Shown here piece by piece: positions 56,980-64,000 of a stretch of 64,000 nucleotides of DNA. This DNA comes from DASRDS01 sp035569435 (GTDB lineage Bacteria > Gemmatimonadota > Gemmatimonadetes > Gemmatimonadales > Gemmatimonadaceae), in the NCBI GenBank assembly GCA_035569435.1, contig DATMNB010000195.1, positions 5,243 through 69,242 of the forward strand. Reading direction: 5' to 3'. A program made the position numbers and the translations under genes. Every line of letters begins with the position of its first letter. Within the stretch, counting starts at the first letter, position 1. The notes under the pieces were generated by a model. It ran no database searches, had not been told where the DNA came from, and worked only from the letters and a program-made list of their open reading frames with translations.

Positions 56980-57219
56980 TTAGTGTCCGCCAGCGGCGCT
57001 GAACAGCGAGACCACAAAATGGTAGATCCCCGCCACAAGCGTCCGCGCGCCATGTGACACGGAATCCTCGCTCACCGCGCCGATCGCGATCAGGAGGATC
57101 GCCACGATGGCCACGGCGATGAGGGGTTTCACGGCAGCGCGGACGACGCCGAGTATGACGAGGACGACGAGGGCGAAGCAGATCCAGGTGGCGATCGTGG
57201 CGGCGCTCAAGTGGTTCAC
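56980..57219 (-). CDS. small two-helix membrane protein
   Basis: 79 aa, start GTG at 57219 overlapping the CPBP stop (GTGA). Hydrophobic segments: ATWICFALVVLVILGVVRAA and PLIAVAIVAILLIAIGAVSE, then an amphipathic tail ending LFSAAGGH. No recognised motif. Coupled translation suggests it works with the CPBP protease or with isoprenoid synthesis through ispG, but evidence is only positional. Confidence 0.65.
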   Translation of the reverse strand: MNHLSAATIATWICFALVVLVILGVVRAAVKPLIAVAIVAILLIAIGAVSEDSVSHGARTLVAGIYHFVVSLFSAAGGH

Positions 57220-58157
57220 GTAGGCACCCCAGGACGGCGTGTCGTGAGCATGATGATCGGGACGATCGCCCCAAATGCGGCGAGCACGAAGATGCTTCCC
57301 TCAGGGCCGACAGTGCCGCCGCTCAGCCAGGAGGCGCCAATGGGGTGGGTGGCCATGAGATGGCCAGGGACCATCAGGCCGCTGTCGGGGACGCCGTAGA
57401 GATACGACTGGCCCCAGTCCCAGGCGGCGTGGGCGCCGATGGGCCACCACAGGGAGCCGGTGCGGTAGAGCGCAAAGCAGAAGACAAGACCAGCAGTGCC
57501 AGCGCTCACGAGGCCGATCGCCCGCTCGCCGGGGTTCCCCAAATGCAGGAGCCCGAACCCAACAGACAGCAACACGGCGGCCGGCCAGAAGCCAATGCCG
57601 CGCGCGAGGGTCGACTGGAGGTAGCCGCGGACCAGGACTTCCTCGGCCATGCCGACCATCAGGAAGGCAAAGCCCAACGCCAGCGCGTCGAGGACGAGCG
57701 TCGAGCCATGCAGGAGTTGTCCATCAAAGGCCAAGTGTCCCGTGGCAACGAGCAAGCCGACGAGCCCGGAGATGAGCACCAGCCCCCAGAGCGCGCCGAC
57801 GACGAAGCGCCGAAGCCACTGGCGATCGCGTAGCCCGTAGTTCAGTACCGATCGTCCTTCGATCCGCGCCATGATCGCGGTCGCGACGAGGACGGTGAAC
57901 ACGATCGATGTCTCGCTGAGGGCGAGCCCGGCCGACGTCTCTCCGCGGGGAACGCCGGGGATGTGCCTCAGGACAAACAACACTGCTGCCCCGATCGCAA
58001 AGAGCAGGGCAACGAAGATCAGGATGCTCCAGCCGGCCCGGATGCCGTTCGGGCCTACGAAAATCCAGTGGAGCGTCGAGGGCGCGTCTGGCTGCGGGCC
58101 AGACGGCACGAGCTCAGGCGGCGCCGACCCCTGCTGTTCCGTAGGTCCGATTGACAT
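57216..58157 (-). CDS. CPBP family intramembrane metalloprotease
   Basis: 313 aa from the ATG at 58157 (a TTG at 58166 is possible). About seven membrane helices. CPBP motifs: GMAEEVLVRGYLQ (EExxxR), FGLLHLGNPG (FxxxH variant with Leu-His) and IGAHAAWDWGQSYL (HxxxD/W). The N-terminal 40 residues are a soluble, proline-rich lead. It overlaps the end of ispG by 44 nt, so the three genes ispG, this one and the small membrane protein form an operon. Confidence 0.87.
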   Translation of the reverse strand: MSIGPTEQQGSAPPELVPSGPQPDAPSTLHWIFVGPNGIRAGWSILIFVALLFAIGAAVLFVLRHIPGVPRGETSAGLALSETSIVFTVLVATAIMARIEGRSVLNYGLRDRQWLRRFVVGALWGLVLISGLVGLLVATGHLAFDGQLLHGSTLVLDALALGFAFLMVGMAEEVLVRGYLQSTLARGIGFWPAAVLLSVGFGLLHLGNPGERAIGLVSAGTAGLVFCFALYRTGSLWWPIGAHAAWDWGQSYLYGVPDSGLMVPGHLMATHPIGASWLSGGTVGPEGSIFVLAAFGAIVPIIMLTTRRPGVPT

Positions 58158-59358
58158 AGTCCTCAAGGATCTCGAGAAACTCGGGGACGATGCTGTCGCC
58201 CTTGAGCGTCACGGTCAGTTTGCCATCGACGTACACCGGCGCCTTCGGCTCCTCGAACGTGCCGGGCAGCGAGATCCCGATGTTGGCGTGCTTGGACTCG
58301 CCGGGCCCATTCACGATGCACCCCATGACCGCGACGCGCATGTCCTCGACCCCCGCGTACTGCTCTCGCCACACCGGCATCTGCTCGCGGAGATACGTCT
58401 GGATGTCCTCGGCCATGTGCTGAAAGAACGTCGACGTCGTCCGCCCGCATCCTGGGCACGCCGTCACTTGTGGCGTGAAGCTCCGGAGCCCGAGCGACTG
58501 CAGGATCTGCTGGGCGACGAGCACTTCCTCGGACCGATCCCCGTTGGGCTTGGGGGTCAGCGAGACGCGGATCGTGTCCCCGATCCCCTCGGCCAGCAGG
58601 ATCGACAGCCCGGCGGTGCTGGCGATGATGCCTTTGCTCCCGAGGCCGGCTTCGGTGAGCCCGAGGTGGAGTGGATAGTCGCTCCGTCGGGCCAGCAACC
58701 GATAGACGTCGACGAGGTCAGGCACGAGGCTGACCTTGGCCGAGATGAGGATCCGCTCGTGCGCCAGCCCGACGTGCTCGGCAAGCTCCGCCGAGCGCAT
58801 GGCGCTCTGGAGCATGGCTTCGATCTGCACGTCGCGGAAATCGAGCGGGTCGGTGCGGCGCGCGTTCTCGTCCATCATCTCGGTCAGGAGATCCTGGTCG
58901 AGGGATCCCCAGTTGACCCCGATGCGCACGGGCTTGTCGTTGGCGACGGCGATCTCGACGATCTGCCGAAAGTGTTCGTCGCGGCGCTTGCCGCCGACGT
59001 TCCCCGGGTTGATGCGGTACTTGGCCAGGACCCGGGCGCACTCGGGGTACTTGGTGAGCAGGAGGTGGCCGTTATAGTGAAAATCGCCGACGAGCGGCGC
59101 CGTGACCCCTTGGTCGGCGACCCGCGCGGCGATCTCGGGGACGGCGGCCGCGGCCTCGTCGTTGTTCACCGTGATCCGCACCAACTGCGACCCCGCCCGC
59201 GCCAGGAGCACGACCTGATCGGCCGTGGAGACCGGGTCGGCGGTGTCGGTGTTCGTCATCGACTGGACGACGACCGGGTGGTCGGACCCGATCGGGACGC
59301 CGCCGACGACGGCGGTGACGGTCTTGCGGCGGACGTAGGGGGAGGGGGAGCGGCTCAT
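58114..59358 (-). CDS. ispG: (E)-4-hydroxy-3-methylbut-2-enyl-diphosphate synthase
   Basis: Penultimate step of the MEP isoprenoid pathway; iron-sulfur enzyme. 414 aa, bacterial length. TIM-barrel N-terminus VPIGSDHPVVVQSMTNTDTA, middle KYRINPGNVGGKRRDEHF and GVNWGSLDQDLL, and the 4Fe-4S ligands in TACPGCGRTTSTF plus VMGCIVNGPGESKHANIGIS. C-terminal ferredoxin-like part with APVYVDGKLTVTLKGDSIVP. ATG at 59358 with TAAATT seven bases upstream. Cytoplasmic. The MEP pathway is therefore used. Confidence 0.96.
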   Translation of the reverse strand: MSRSPSPYVRRKTVTAVVGGVPIGSDHPVVVQSMTNTDTADPVSTADQVVLLARAGSQLVRITVNNDEAAAAVPEIAARVADQGVTAPLVGDFHYNGHLLLTKYPECARVLAKYRINPGNVGGKRRDEHFRQIVEIAVANDKPVRIGVNWGSLDQDLLTEMMDENARRTDPLDFRDVQIEAMLQSAMRSAELAEHVGLAHERILISAKVSLVPDLVDVYRLLARRSDYPLHLGLTEAGLGSKGIIASTAGLSILLAEGIGDTIRVSLTPKPNGDRSEEVLVAQQILQSLGLRSFTPQVTACPGCGRTTSTFFQHMAEDIQTYLREQMPVWREQYAGVEDMRVAVMGCIVNGPGESKHANIGISLPGTFEEPKAPVYVDGKLTVTLKGDSIVPEFLEILEDYVNRTYGTAGVGAA

Positions 59359-59365
59359 GGTAACT

Positions 59366-59371
59366 AATTTA
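59366..59371 (-). promoter_or_regulatory. putative -10 box for leaderless ispG
   Basis: TAAATT on the minus strand, seven bases before the ispG ATG. Shares the short divergent region with the plus-strand gene at 59421, whose TACTTT (59384-59389) may be its own -10 box. Confidence 0.5.
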
Positions 59372-59420
59372 CGCCGCCCGCCGTACTTTGGTGTCAACTC
59401 CCTTTGTCCTGAGGCAGCGT

Positions 59421-59834
59421 GTGACGAGCACCCAACGGCCAGCGGCACCGAGCGAACGGCACAAGTCACGGCACTGGGGGCTCATCGCGTTCGGCGCGCT
59501 CGTTGTGCTCCCGGCGGCGTTCATCGCCCTCTACACGTGGGCCACGCTGTCGTGGACGTACTCCAGCGGTGAGCGGGTGGGCTACGTCCAGAAGTTCTCG
59601 CAGAAAGGCTATGTCTGTAAGACCTGGGAAGGCGAGCTGACGGTGGTCACCCAGCCCGGGATCCCGCCGACGACGTTTGCCTTCACGGTCCGCGACGATT
59701 CGGTGGCGGCGGCGATCAACGCGCAACTCGGCAAGCGCGTGGCCCTCGAGTACCGGCAGCACAAAGGAGTCCCCACGAGCTGCTTTGGGGAGACCGAGTA
59801 TTACGTGTCCGGGGTGAAGCCCGCAGGTCTGTAG
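59421..59834 (+). CDS. single-pass membrane protein, unknown function
   Basis: 137 aa from GTG 59421. This start is preferred because TGAGG lies seven bases upstream and a TACTTT -10 box at 59384 would place transcription start near 59396, excluding the earlier TTG/GTG at 59388-59391. One helix (LIAFGALVVLPAAFIALYTW) is followed by a beta-rich extracytoplasmic or cytoplasmic domain with SGERVGYVQKFSQKGYVCKT, WEGELTVVTQPG and LEYRQHKGVPTSCFGETEYY. The KFSxKGYVCKTWEG pattern recurs in an unnamed bacterial family. Divergent from ispG. Confidence 0.72.
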   Translation: MTSTQRPAAPSERHKSRHWGLIAFGALVVLPAAFIALYTWATLSWTYSSGERVGYVQKFSQKGYVCKTWEGELTVVTQPGIPPTTFAFTVRDDSVAAAINAQLGKRVALEYRQHKGVPTSCFGETEYYVSGVKPAGL

Positions 59835-59864
59835 GGTCCTAAACAAATGTCGGATAGCCGACTC

Positions 59865-59892
59865 TTGCCCTTTTTCCAGGCGTACATATATT
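59865..59892 (+). promoter_or_regulatory. probable cspA-family promoter
   Basis: TTGCCC (59865-59870), 16-bp spacer, TATATT (59887-59892). It predicts a 5' leader of about 75 bases before the cold-shock ATG, in keeping with the long leaders of such mRNAs. The rest of 59835-59975 shows no gene. Confidence 0.5.
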
Positions 59893-59975
59893 CGCCCGCG
59901 ATAATGGGGTTATTTGGCTTTGTCGGGGGTACGGCGCGCTCCGCTCCCTAGACAAATTTCTTATCAGGAGTAGGA

Positions 59976-60191
59976 ATGCGTACCACCGGGAAAGTGAAGT
60001 GGTTCAACGATGCGAAGGGGTTCGGGTTCATCACGCCGGACAACGGACAGAAGGACTGTTTCGTCCACTACAGCGCGATTCAGGGCAACGGCTTCAAGTC
60101 GTTGGCTGAGGGTGACGTTGTGGAGTTCGACATCGTGCAGGGCCAGAAGGGCCCGGCCGCGGAGAACGTCGTGAAGGCGGGCGCTCGGTAA
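59976..60191 (+). CDS. cold-shock protein, CspA family
   Basis: 71 aa OB-fold nucleic-acid chaperone. RNP1 KGFGFI and RNP2 DCFVHYS are intact within TGKVKWFNDAKGFGFITPD and KDCFVHYSAIQGNGFKSLAE. AGGAGTAGG upstream of ATG 59976 is a strong ribosome-binding site. Single gene with its own promoter and terminator (60238-60266). Binds single-stranded RNA/DNA and helps translation on cold shock or in growth. Confidence 0.96.
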   Translation: MRTTGKVKWFNDAKGFGFITPDNGQKDCFVHYSAIQGNGFKSLAEGDVVEFDIVQGQKGPAAENVVKAGAR

Positions 60192-60237
60192 CACTCGCTG
60201 TCGGCGGGCAGGCGCGGTTGCACATCAGTTGGTCAAA

Positions 60238-60266
60238 GGGGCACCCTACACGGGTGCCCCTTTCTC
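60238..60266 (+). terminator. rho-independent terminator after the cold-shock gene
   Basis: GGGGCACCC, loop TACAC, GGGTGCCCC, then TTTCTCTT; 9-bp perfect stem extended by AAA/TTT. It lies directly before the outer-membrane protein gene at 60281, so some read-through may express that gene. Confidence 0.8.
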
Positions 60267-60280
60267 TTGGGAGTAGGCTC

Positions 60281-60811
60281 ATGCCCGTTCTTACTGCTGC
60301 CCGTCGTCTCGTAGTTGCCGCCGCCATCGCCGTCGCGGCAGTTGCCCCCGCGGCCCAAGCCCAGGGGTACTTTGGCCTCGGCGGCGGCGGCGCGTTCCCC
60401 GTCGGGCAGGCCGGCCGGCAGCTGGCCATCGGCTACAACGCCCTGGGCTTTATTGGATTCGGTGCGCCTGACATCCCGCTCGGCGTGCGCTTCGATGGCA
60501 TGTACAATCACTTTCAGTACAAGCACGCCACAAACGCGAGCGAGACCCTCTGGACCGGCAACGCCAACTTGGTGGCGCCGCTCTCCCAGGGGCCGCTGGT
60601 CCCCTACCTGATCGGCGGCGTCGGCTACTACGCGCGCAACACGTCCTTTGCCAACAGCAACACGGGCGCATTCGGTGTGAATGGCGGCCTCGGCGTGCGG
60701 ACATGGGGCGCCAGTCGATTCGGCATCTTCCTCGAGGCTCGCTACCACTACGCCTTCACCCGCAACCCCGGCCAGGCGATCGTGCCGATTACGGTCGGGG
60801 TCATCTTCTAG
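60281..60811 (+). CDS. small outer-membrane beta-barrel protein
   Basis: 176 aa with signal peptide (RRLVVAAAIAVAAVAPAAQA, cleavage before QGYFGLGG). The mature part shows alternating strands of an eight-stranded barrel (GYFGLGGGGAFPVG, YNALGFIGFGAPDIPLGVRF, VPYLIGGVGYYARN, FGIFLEARYHYAF) and ends with aromatic IVPITVGVIF. No enzymatic motif. GGGAG about ten bases upstream supports ATG 60281. It may be a porin-like or structural barrel. Confidence 0.8.
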   Translation: MPVLTAARRLVVAAAIAVAAVAPAAQAQGYFGLGGGGAFPVGQAGRQLAIGYNALGFIGFGAPDIPLGVRFDGMYNHFQYKHATNASETLWTGNANLVAPLSQGPLVPYLIGGVGYYARNTSFANSNTGAFGVNGGLGVRTWGASRFGIFLEARYHYAFTRNPGQAIVPITVGVIF

Positions 60812-60820
60812 CGCGGGCGT

Positions 60821-63800
60821 CTAGCGCGGCCCGCCGGGTGGGTTCTTGACGCTGTCGGGCACACGTTTCCATTGCTCCGGCGTCAGGATCTTCTGCGCCC
60901 GATCGATGGCGTCGCGCTGCAGCGCGCGTGCCCGTTGCAGCTGCGGCCGGACGAGGGCGATCATGGACCCGGGGTCGGGGTTGGCGCCCATCTTCTTGAG
61001 TTGCGTTTGCACCTGACCCTTCAGACTGTCGACGCGCACGGCGAGCGAGTCGGAGTCGGCCTGGAGCGCCGTGATCTCCGTCGGCGTGAGTTGCAATGAA
61101 TCGCGAAGTGCCAGAATCGACGCGAACGGATTCGGGAACCGCTCGGCGAACCGCTGGGCGATCAGCTGGCTGAGGGGGACCGGCGGGCCGCCGCCAGCGC
61201 CCGGGCCGCCTCCACCACCAGGCTCGCGCCCGCCGCCCTCTCCGCCGCCGCGGCCGCCGCCCCCGCCGCCAAAGATCGAGCGCAGTTGGTCGGCATTGAT
61301 GTCGCCAAACGCGTATCGCACCTGGAGCGCCAGTTGGAACGGGGCACTGTACGCGCCGTACGCGGTATACGGCTGCCCAAAGTGTTGGTTGACCGTGTAG
61401 ATGTACCGATTGGTCGTCGCGTCGAATCCCTTGACGTACAAGAGAATCGGATCAGGCGGAAACGACTGCCCCCACCCGGCCAGGTGGTTGGGGCCGTGGA
61501 CGAGATCATCAAGGCCGGTCAGCGTGTTAATGAGCAAGAGCGACAGCGTGAGCTTCCGCTGCAACCCGAAGTACGCCGGCCGGTAGTTGATCTGGATGTC
61601 GATCCCTGGCACCCACGGCCCCAAGCAGCTGTTCCGGGCCGCGATCTGCCCCAGTTGGCTGTTGAGACAGTCCTTGATGCGACCGGGCGCGTTGGCCAGG
61701 AGCTGCCGCATCGGTCCGGCTAGCGCGCTGTCGTCCGAGCTGGCGACCGTCGTCGGGTTGAACACAAATGCCCGGTCGTTGCGCGCGCCGTCGCCGTTGA
61801 TGTCCTGGCTCACGAGCGGCGAGAACGGCTGCCCGGACGTGACTTTCACGATCGACGTGATCTCGAGTGACGGGATGAGCGGCCAGGAGATCGTGCCGAT
61901 GAATTGGTGCGTGCGCTGGAGATCGCTCGTGCCCCACTCCGCCACGTTGGGGCTGCCGCCGCCGTTCGTCGGGGAGGTGAACCCGTAGCCCGCGGAGCCG
62001 CCGGCAAACGAGGATTCGTCGCGGATGTGTGAGTAGGTGTAGGACACCTGATAGCTGATCCCACCAAACGAGAAGCCGTTGAGCGCGACGGTGGCCTGCC
62101 GTGTGTCCGACTGAAGGGCCGAGTTGATGTCGTACACGTTGCCAAACGACGACTGGACCCGGGAGCCGGCGAGATTGGTCGTGCCGGTCGTGGGGTCGAC
62201 GACCGTCGTATAGACGGGACGATTCCCCTCGTTGGGGAGGAAGAACTTGGGAGTAGTGTTCAGGTTGGCATCGCTCACGCCAAAGAGGTGGGTCCCGCGG
62301 GCGTATGTGAAATCGACCGATGCGTTGACGGTCCCAAAGAACCGCTTGGACACCCCGAGCGACCCGCGCCAGGCGCGTGGCGACTCGAAATCGCGGTTGA
62401 AGGCGCTCACCGTGCGCAGGCTATCGAATTGCGGCGCGCTCGGGCAGTTGGACGGCACGGGAATCGAGCCGTTGAAGTACCCAGGCCAATCGGCGCCATT
62501 GAACGGGATATTGGGCGCCGTGCAGACCGTCTGCGACTCGGCGCCGGGGAACCCGGTCTGCGACTGCGCCGAGGAGAAGAGCGAGGTCGGCGCGTTCGCC
62601 CGGAACTCGCCAAACCCGCCGCGGAACACGGCCGAGGGCGGGCCGCCCTGGGACGTACGCAAGATGTACTGGAACCCGACGCGCGGGCTGGCGTGAATTT
62701 CCGAGGGCCAGTCGTTGGTGTTCAGGTGAAACAGTCGCTCGATATCCGGGTTCTCGGCCGGCGCGCCGCGGAACTCCGTGCCCTCGACGCGCAGGCCGTA
62801 GGTCAGCTGGAGAGGCGACGTCGGGATCCAGGTGTCGCCGATGTAGACCGCGCCGCTCGTGACGCCGCCGTGGCCGGCGATCGCGTTGAACGTGCGCGAG
62901 AACGACGCCGGCGAGTCGTTCTCAAAGGCGCTGATCGAGTTGAAACTATACGTCCCGTTTCTGCCGAACTGCTGGAGCTGCGAGAACTCGCTGAAATCGA
63001 AGAGCGTGCCGAGCCGCACCCGGTGGCCGCCGCTCGGCGAGATCCAGGAGATCTCGTCGGCGCTCTCCCAGAGATCGCTCGCGGTCGTCGATGGCAGGCC
63101 CGGGTTCCCGCCAAACTGCAGGGTGCTCACGCCGGACGTCTCGGTATCGAGGTCGGGCAGCGGATTGATCCGCCCCGAAAGGCCGTCGAGGTAGCCGGTG
63201 TTCGTCGTGTAATCGCGCTGGGCATAGGTGCGGAGCTCGTTCACCATGCTGCCCGAGAAGTGCGAGGTGAGCGCGACGAGGAGCCCGCCGCCCGCGCCAT
63301 CGACGTGGCCGCCGACGGTGGGGAGCGTATTGGGGTTGACGCGCGTGCCATCCTGCAAGCGGCCGCGGAAGTCGCCGCGCACGACGAGGGAGTTATTGTC
63401 GTCGATGATGAGGTCAAAGCGCTGAAAGGCGGTCAGGTTCTCGTACAGGCGCATGGCCGGCACGCCCGGCGCGGTCAGCGGGACGCCTTTCTGTCGCAGC
63501 GCCTGAATGAACTTGGCCACCGAGTCGGGGTTCACGCCGAGCGCGGTGAGGGTCGTCGGGCCGGCGTTGAGCAGATCGATCAGATCGTCAGATCGACGCG
63601 TCAGCTGGAAGGCGCTGAAGGAGAACAGCCGATCCTTGACGATCGGCCCGCCAAAGCCGCCGGAGAGCTGATTCTGGTTGCGGAGCTGATTGAACGCCGA
63701 CGGGCCCTGGTTGCCAAACGAGAGCGACGGGTTCCGGAAGTAGTAGGCGAAGGAGCCCTGGGCCGTGTTCGTGCCGCCGCGCGTGGTCGAGGCGACCTGG

Positions 63801-64000
63801 CCGCCGGTGAACTGGCCGCGCGAGACGTCATACGTGTTGGTGATCACGCGCGTCGAACGCAGGGCTTCCTGCGGGACGGTCGAGCCGTTGAACGTCGTGC
63901 CGTCTACCGTCACGCTGTTGAGCGTGGGACGTTGGCCGGCGACCGAGAACGCCGAGCTGCTCGTGTCGGTCGAGCTAATCCCGATGACGCCTGGCGTGAT
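60821..64000 (-). CDS. TonB-dependent receptor with C-terminal glycine linker and LTPEQ-type domain (N-terminus outside window)
   Basis: The frame is open from the right edge to 60821, over 1050 residues; an internal GTG at 63913 is not the start. It enters in the plug domain (DGTTFNGSTVPQEALRSTRV, QFTGGQVASTTRGGTNTAQG), followed by a full 22-strand-type barrel (GGFGGPIVKDRLFSFSAFQL, RVGFQYILRTSQGG, LTYGLRVEGTEFRG). After the barrel a Gly-rich linker (~20 residues) leads to about 120 residues of helices ending RAQKILTPEQWKRVPDSV, like Spy/CpxP LTxxQ proteins. This tail is absent from classical receptors. Ligand unknown. Convergent with the small barrel gene. Confidence 0.88.
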   Translation of the reverse strand: MTPGVIGISSTDTSSSAFSVAGQRPTLNSVTVDGTTFNGSTVPQEALRSTRVITNTYDVSRGQFTGGQVASTTRGGTNTAQGSFAYYFRNPSLSFGNQGPSAFNQLRNQNQLSGGFGGPIVKDRLFSFSAFQLTRRSDDLIDLLNAGPTTLTALGVNPDSVAKFIQALRQKGVPLTAPGVPAMRLYENLTAFQRFDLIIDDNNSLVVRGDFRGRLQDGTRVNPNTLPTVGGHVDGAGGGLLVALTSHFSGSMVNELRTYAQRDYTTNTGYLDGLSGRINPLPDLDTETSGVSTLQFGGNPGLPSTTASDLWESADEISWISPSGGHRVRLGTLFDFSEFSQLQQFGRNGTYSFNSISAFENDSPASFSRTFNAIAGHGGVTSGAVYIGDTWIPTSPLQLTYGLRVEGTEFRGAPAENPDIERLFHLNTNDWPSEIHASPRVGFQYILRTSQGGPPSAVFRGGFGEFRANAPTSLFSSAQSQTGFPGAESQTVCTAPNIPFNGADWPGYFNGSIPVPSNCPSAPQFDSLRTVSAFNRDFESPRAWRGSLGVSKRFFGTVNASVDFTYARGTHLFGVSDANLNTTPKFFLPNEGNRPVYTTVVDPTTGTTNLAGSRVQSSFGNVYDINSALQSDTRQATVALNGFSFGGISYQVSYTYSHIRDESSFAGGSAGYGFTSPTNGGGSPNVAEWGTSDLQRTHQFIGTISWPLIPSLEITSIVKVTSGQPFSPLVSQDINGDGARNDRAFVFNPTTVASSDDSALAGPMRQLLANAPGRIKDCLNSQLGQIAARNSCLGPWVPGIDIQINYRPAYFGLQRKLTLSLLLINTLTGLDDLVHGPNHLAGWGQSFPPDPILLYVKGFDATTNRYIYTVNQHFGQPYTAYGAYSAPFQLALQVRYAFGDINADQLRSIFGGGGGGRGGGEGGGREPGGGGGPGAGGGPPVPLSQLIAQRFAERFPNPFASILALRDSLQLTPTEITALQADSDSLAVRVDSLKGQVQTQLKKMGANPDPGSMIALVRPQLQRARALQRDAIDRAQKILTPEQWKRVPDSVKNPPGGPR

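Noticed and set aside
1..64000. tRNA, rRNA or CRISPR content
   Set aside because: No cloverleaf with the GTTCGA/TTCRA-type arm, no rRNA core sequences and no regularly spaced repeats were found by eye; a covariance-model search would be decisive.

Overview
The window is about 64 kb of GC-rich bacterial chromosome, densely coded on both strands, with many 4-nt stop/start overlaps and little intergenic DNA. I see no phage genes, insertion sequences, CRISPR arrays, rRNA or tRNA genes. The mix of a very large TonB-dependent receptor with a C-terminal LTPEQ-type domain, secreted M13/M16/DUF885 peptidases, several CPBP membrane proteases and PadR regulation suggests Gemmatimonadota. That assignment is inference from gene style, not from a marker gene.

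Layout. 1-2.7 kb: minus-strand operon of an unknown protein, fumarylacetoacetase (tyrosine catabolism) and a DUF885 protein cut by the window edge. 2.7-11.3 kb: DUF3592 protein, M13 peptidase, quinone oxidoreductase, 3-hydroxyisobutyrate-dehydrogenase-like enzyme, GT-C-type membrane protein, mnmG. 11.3-17.2 kb: small unknown proteins, a LuxR-type regulator coupled to an HtrA-like protease, an NfeD-like protein with a dienelactone hydrolase divergent from a PadR regulator, osmC and a YheT-type hydrolase. 17.3-28.8 kb: Cys-less ArsC/Spx-like protein coupled to an ABC-F ATPase, TPR protein, second M13 peptidase, CPBP protease divergent from an outer-membrane protein, murB, and an active/inactive M16 pair. 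29.2-31.9 kb: MDMPI-like protein, Old Yellow Enzyme, UPF0173 hydrolase.

31.9-39.2 kb holds a complete histidine operon, hisG-D-C-H-A-B-F-N-IE, every junction overlapping. It is preceded by a 27-codon leader peptide with six His codons and a rho-independent terminator, a classical attenuator. 39.3-44.9 kb: two paralogous cupredoxin lipoproteins flanking a degenerate Wzc-like protein and a GNAT enzyme, then an HD protein with an altered HD motif, a VOC protein and membrane proteins.

The most striking locus is 44.9-53.8 kb: full-length propionyl-CoA synthase (1763 aa, three fused enzymes) and bifunctional malonyl-CoA reductase (1202 aa), translationally coupled. These are the signature enzymes of the 3-hydroxypropionate route known from Chloroflexus. 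Together they reduce malonyl-CoA through 3-hydroxypropionate to propionyl-CoA. No malyl-CoA lyase, mesaconyl-CoA enzymes or carboxylases lie nearby, so the use could be CO2 fixation, mixotrophic assimilation or a reductant sink. Directly upstream sits a zinc alcohol dehydrogenase / barnase / barstar operon.

55.7-64 kb: a P-loop ATPase under a perfect palindrome, ispG with a CPBP protease and a small membrane protein, a cold-shock protein, an outer-membrane barrel, and a TonB-dependent receptor leaving the right edge. A recurring signature is a TANNNT -10 box exactly 6-7 nt before the start codon (at least twelve genes), pointing to widespread leaderless transcription.
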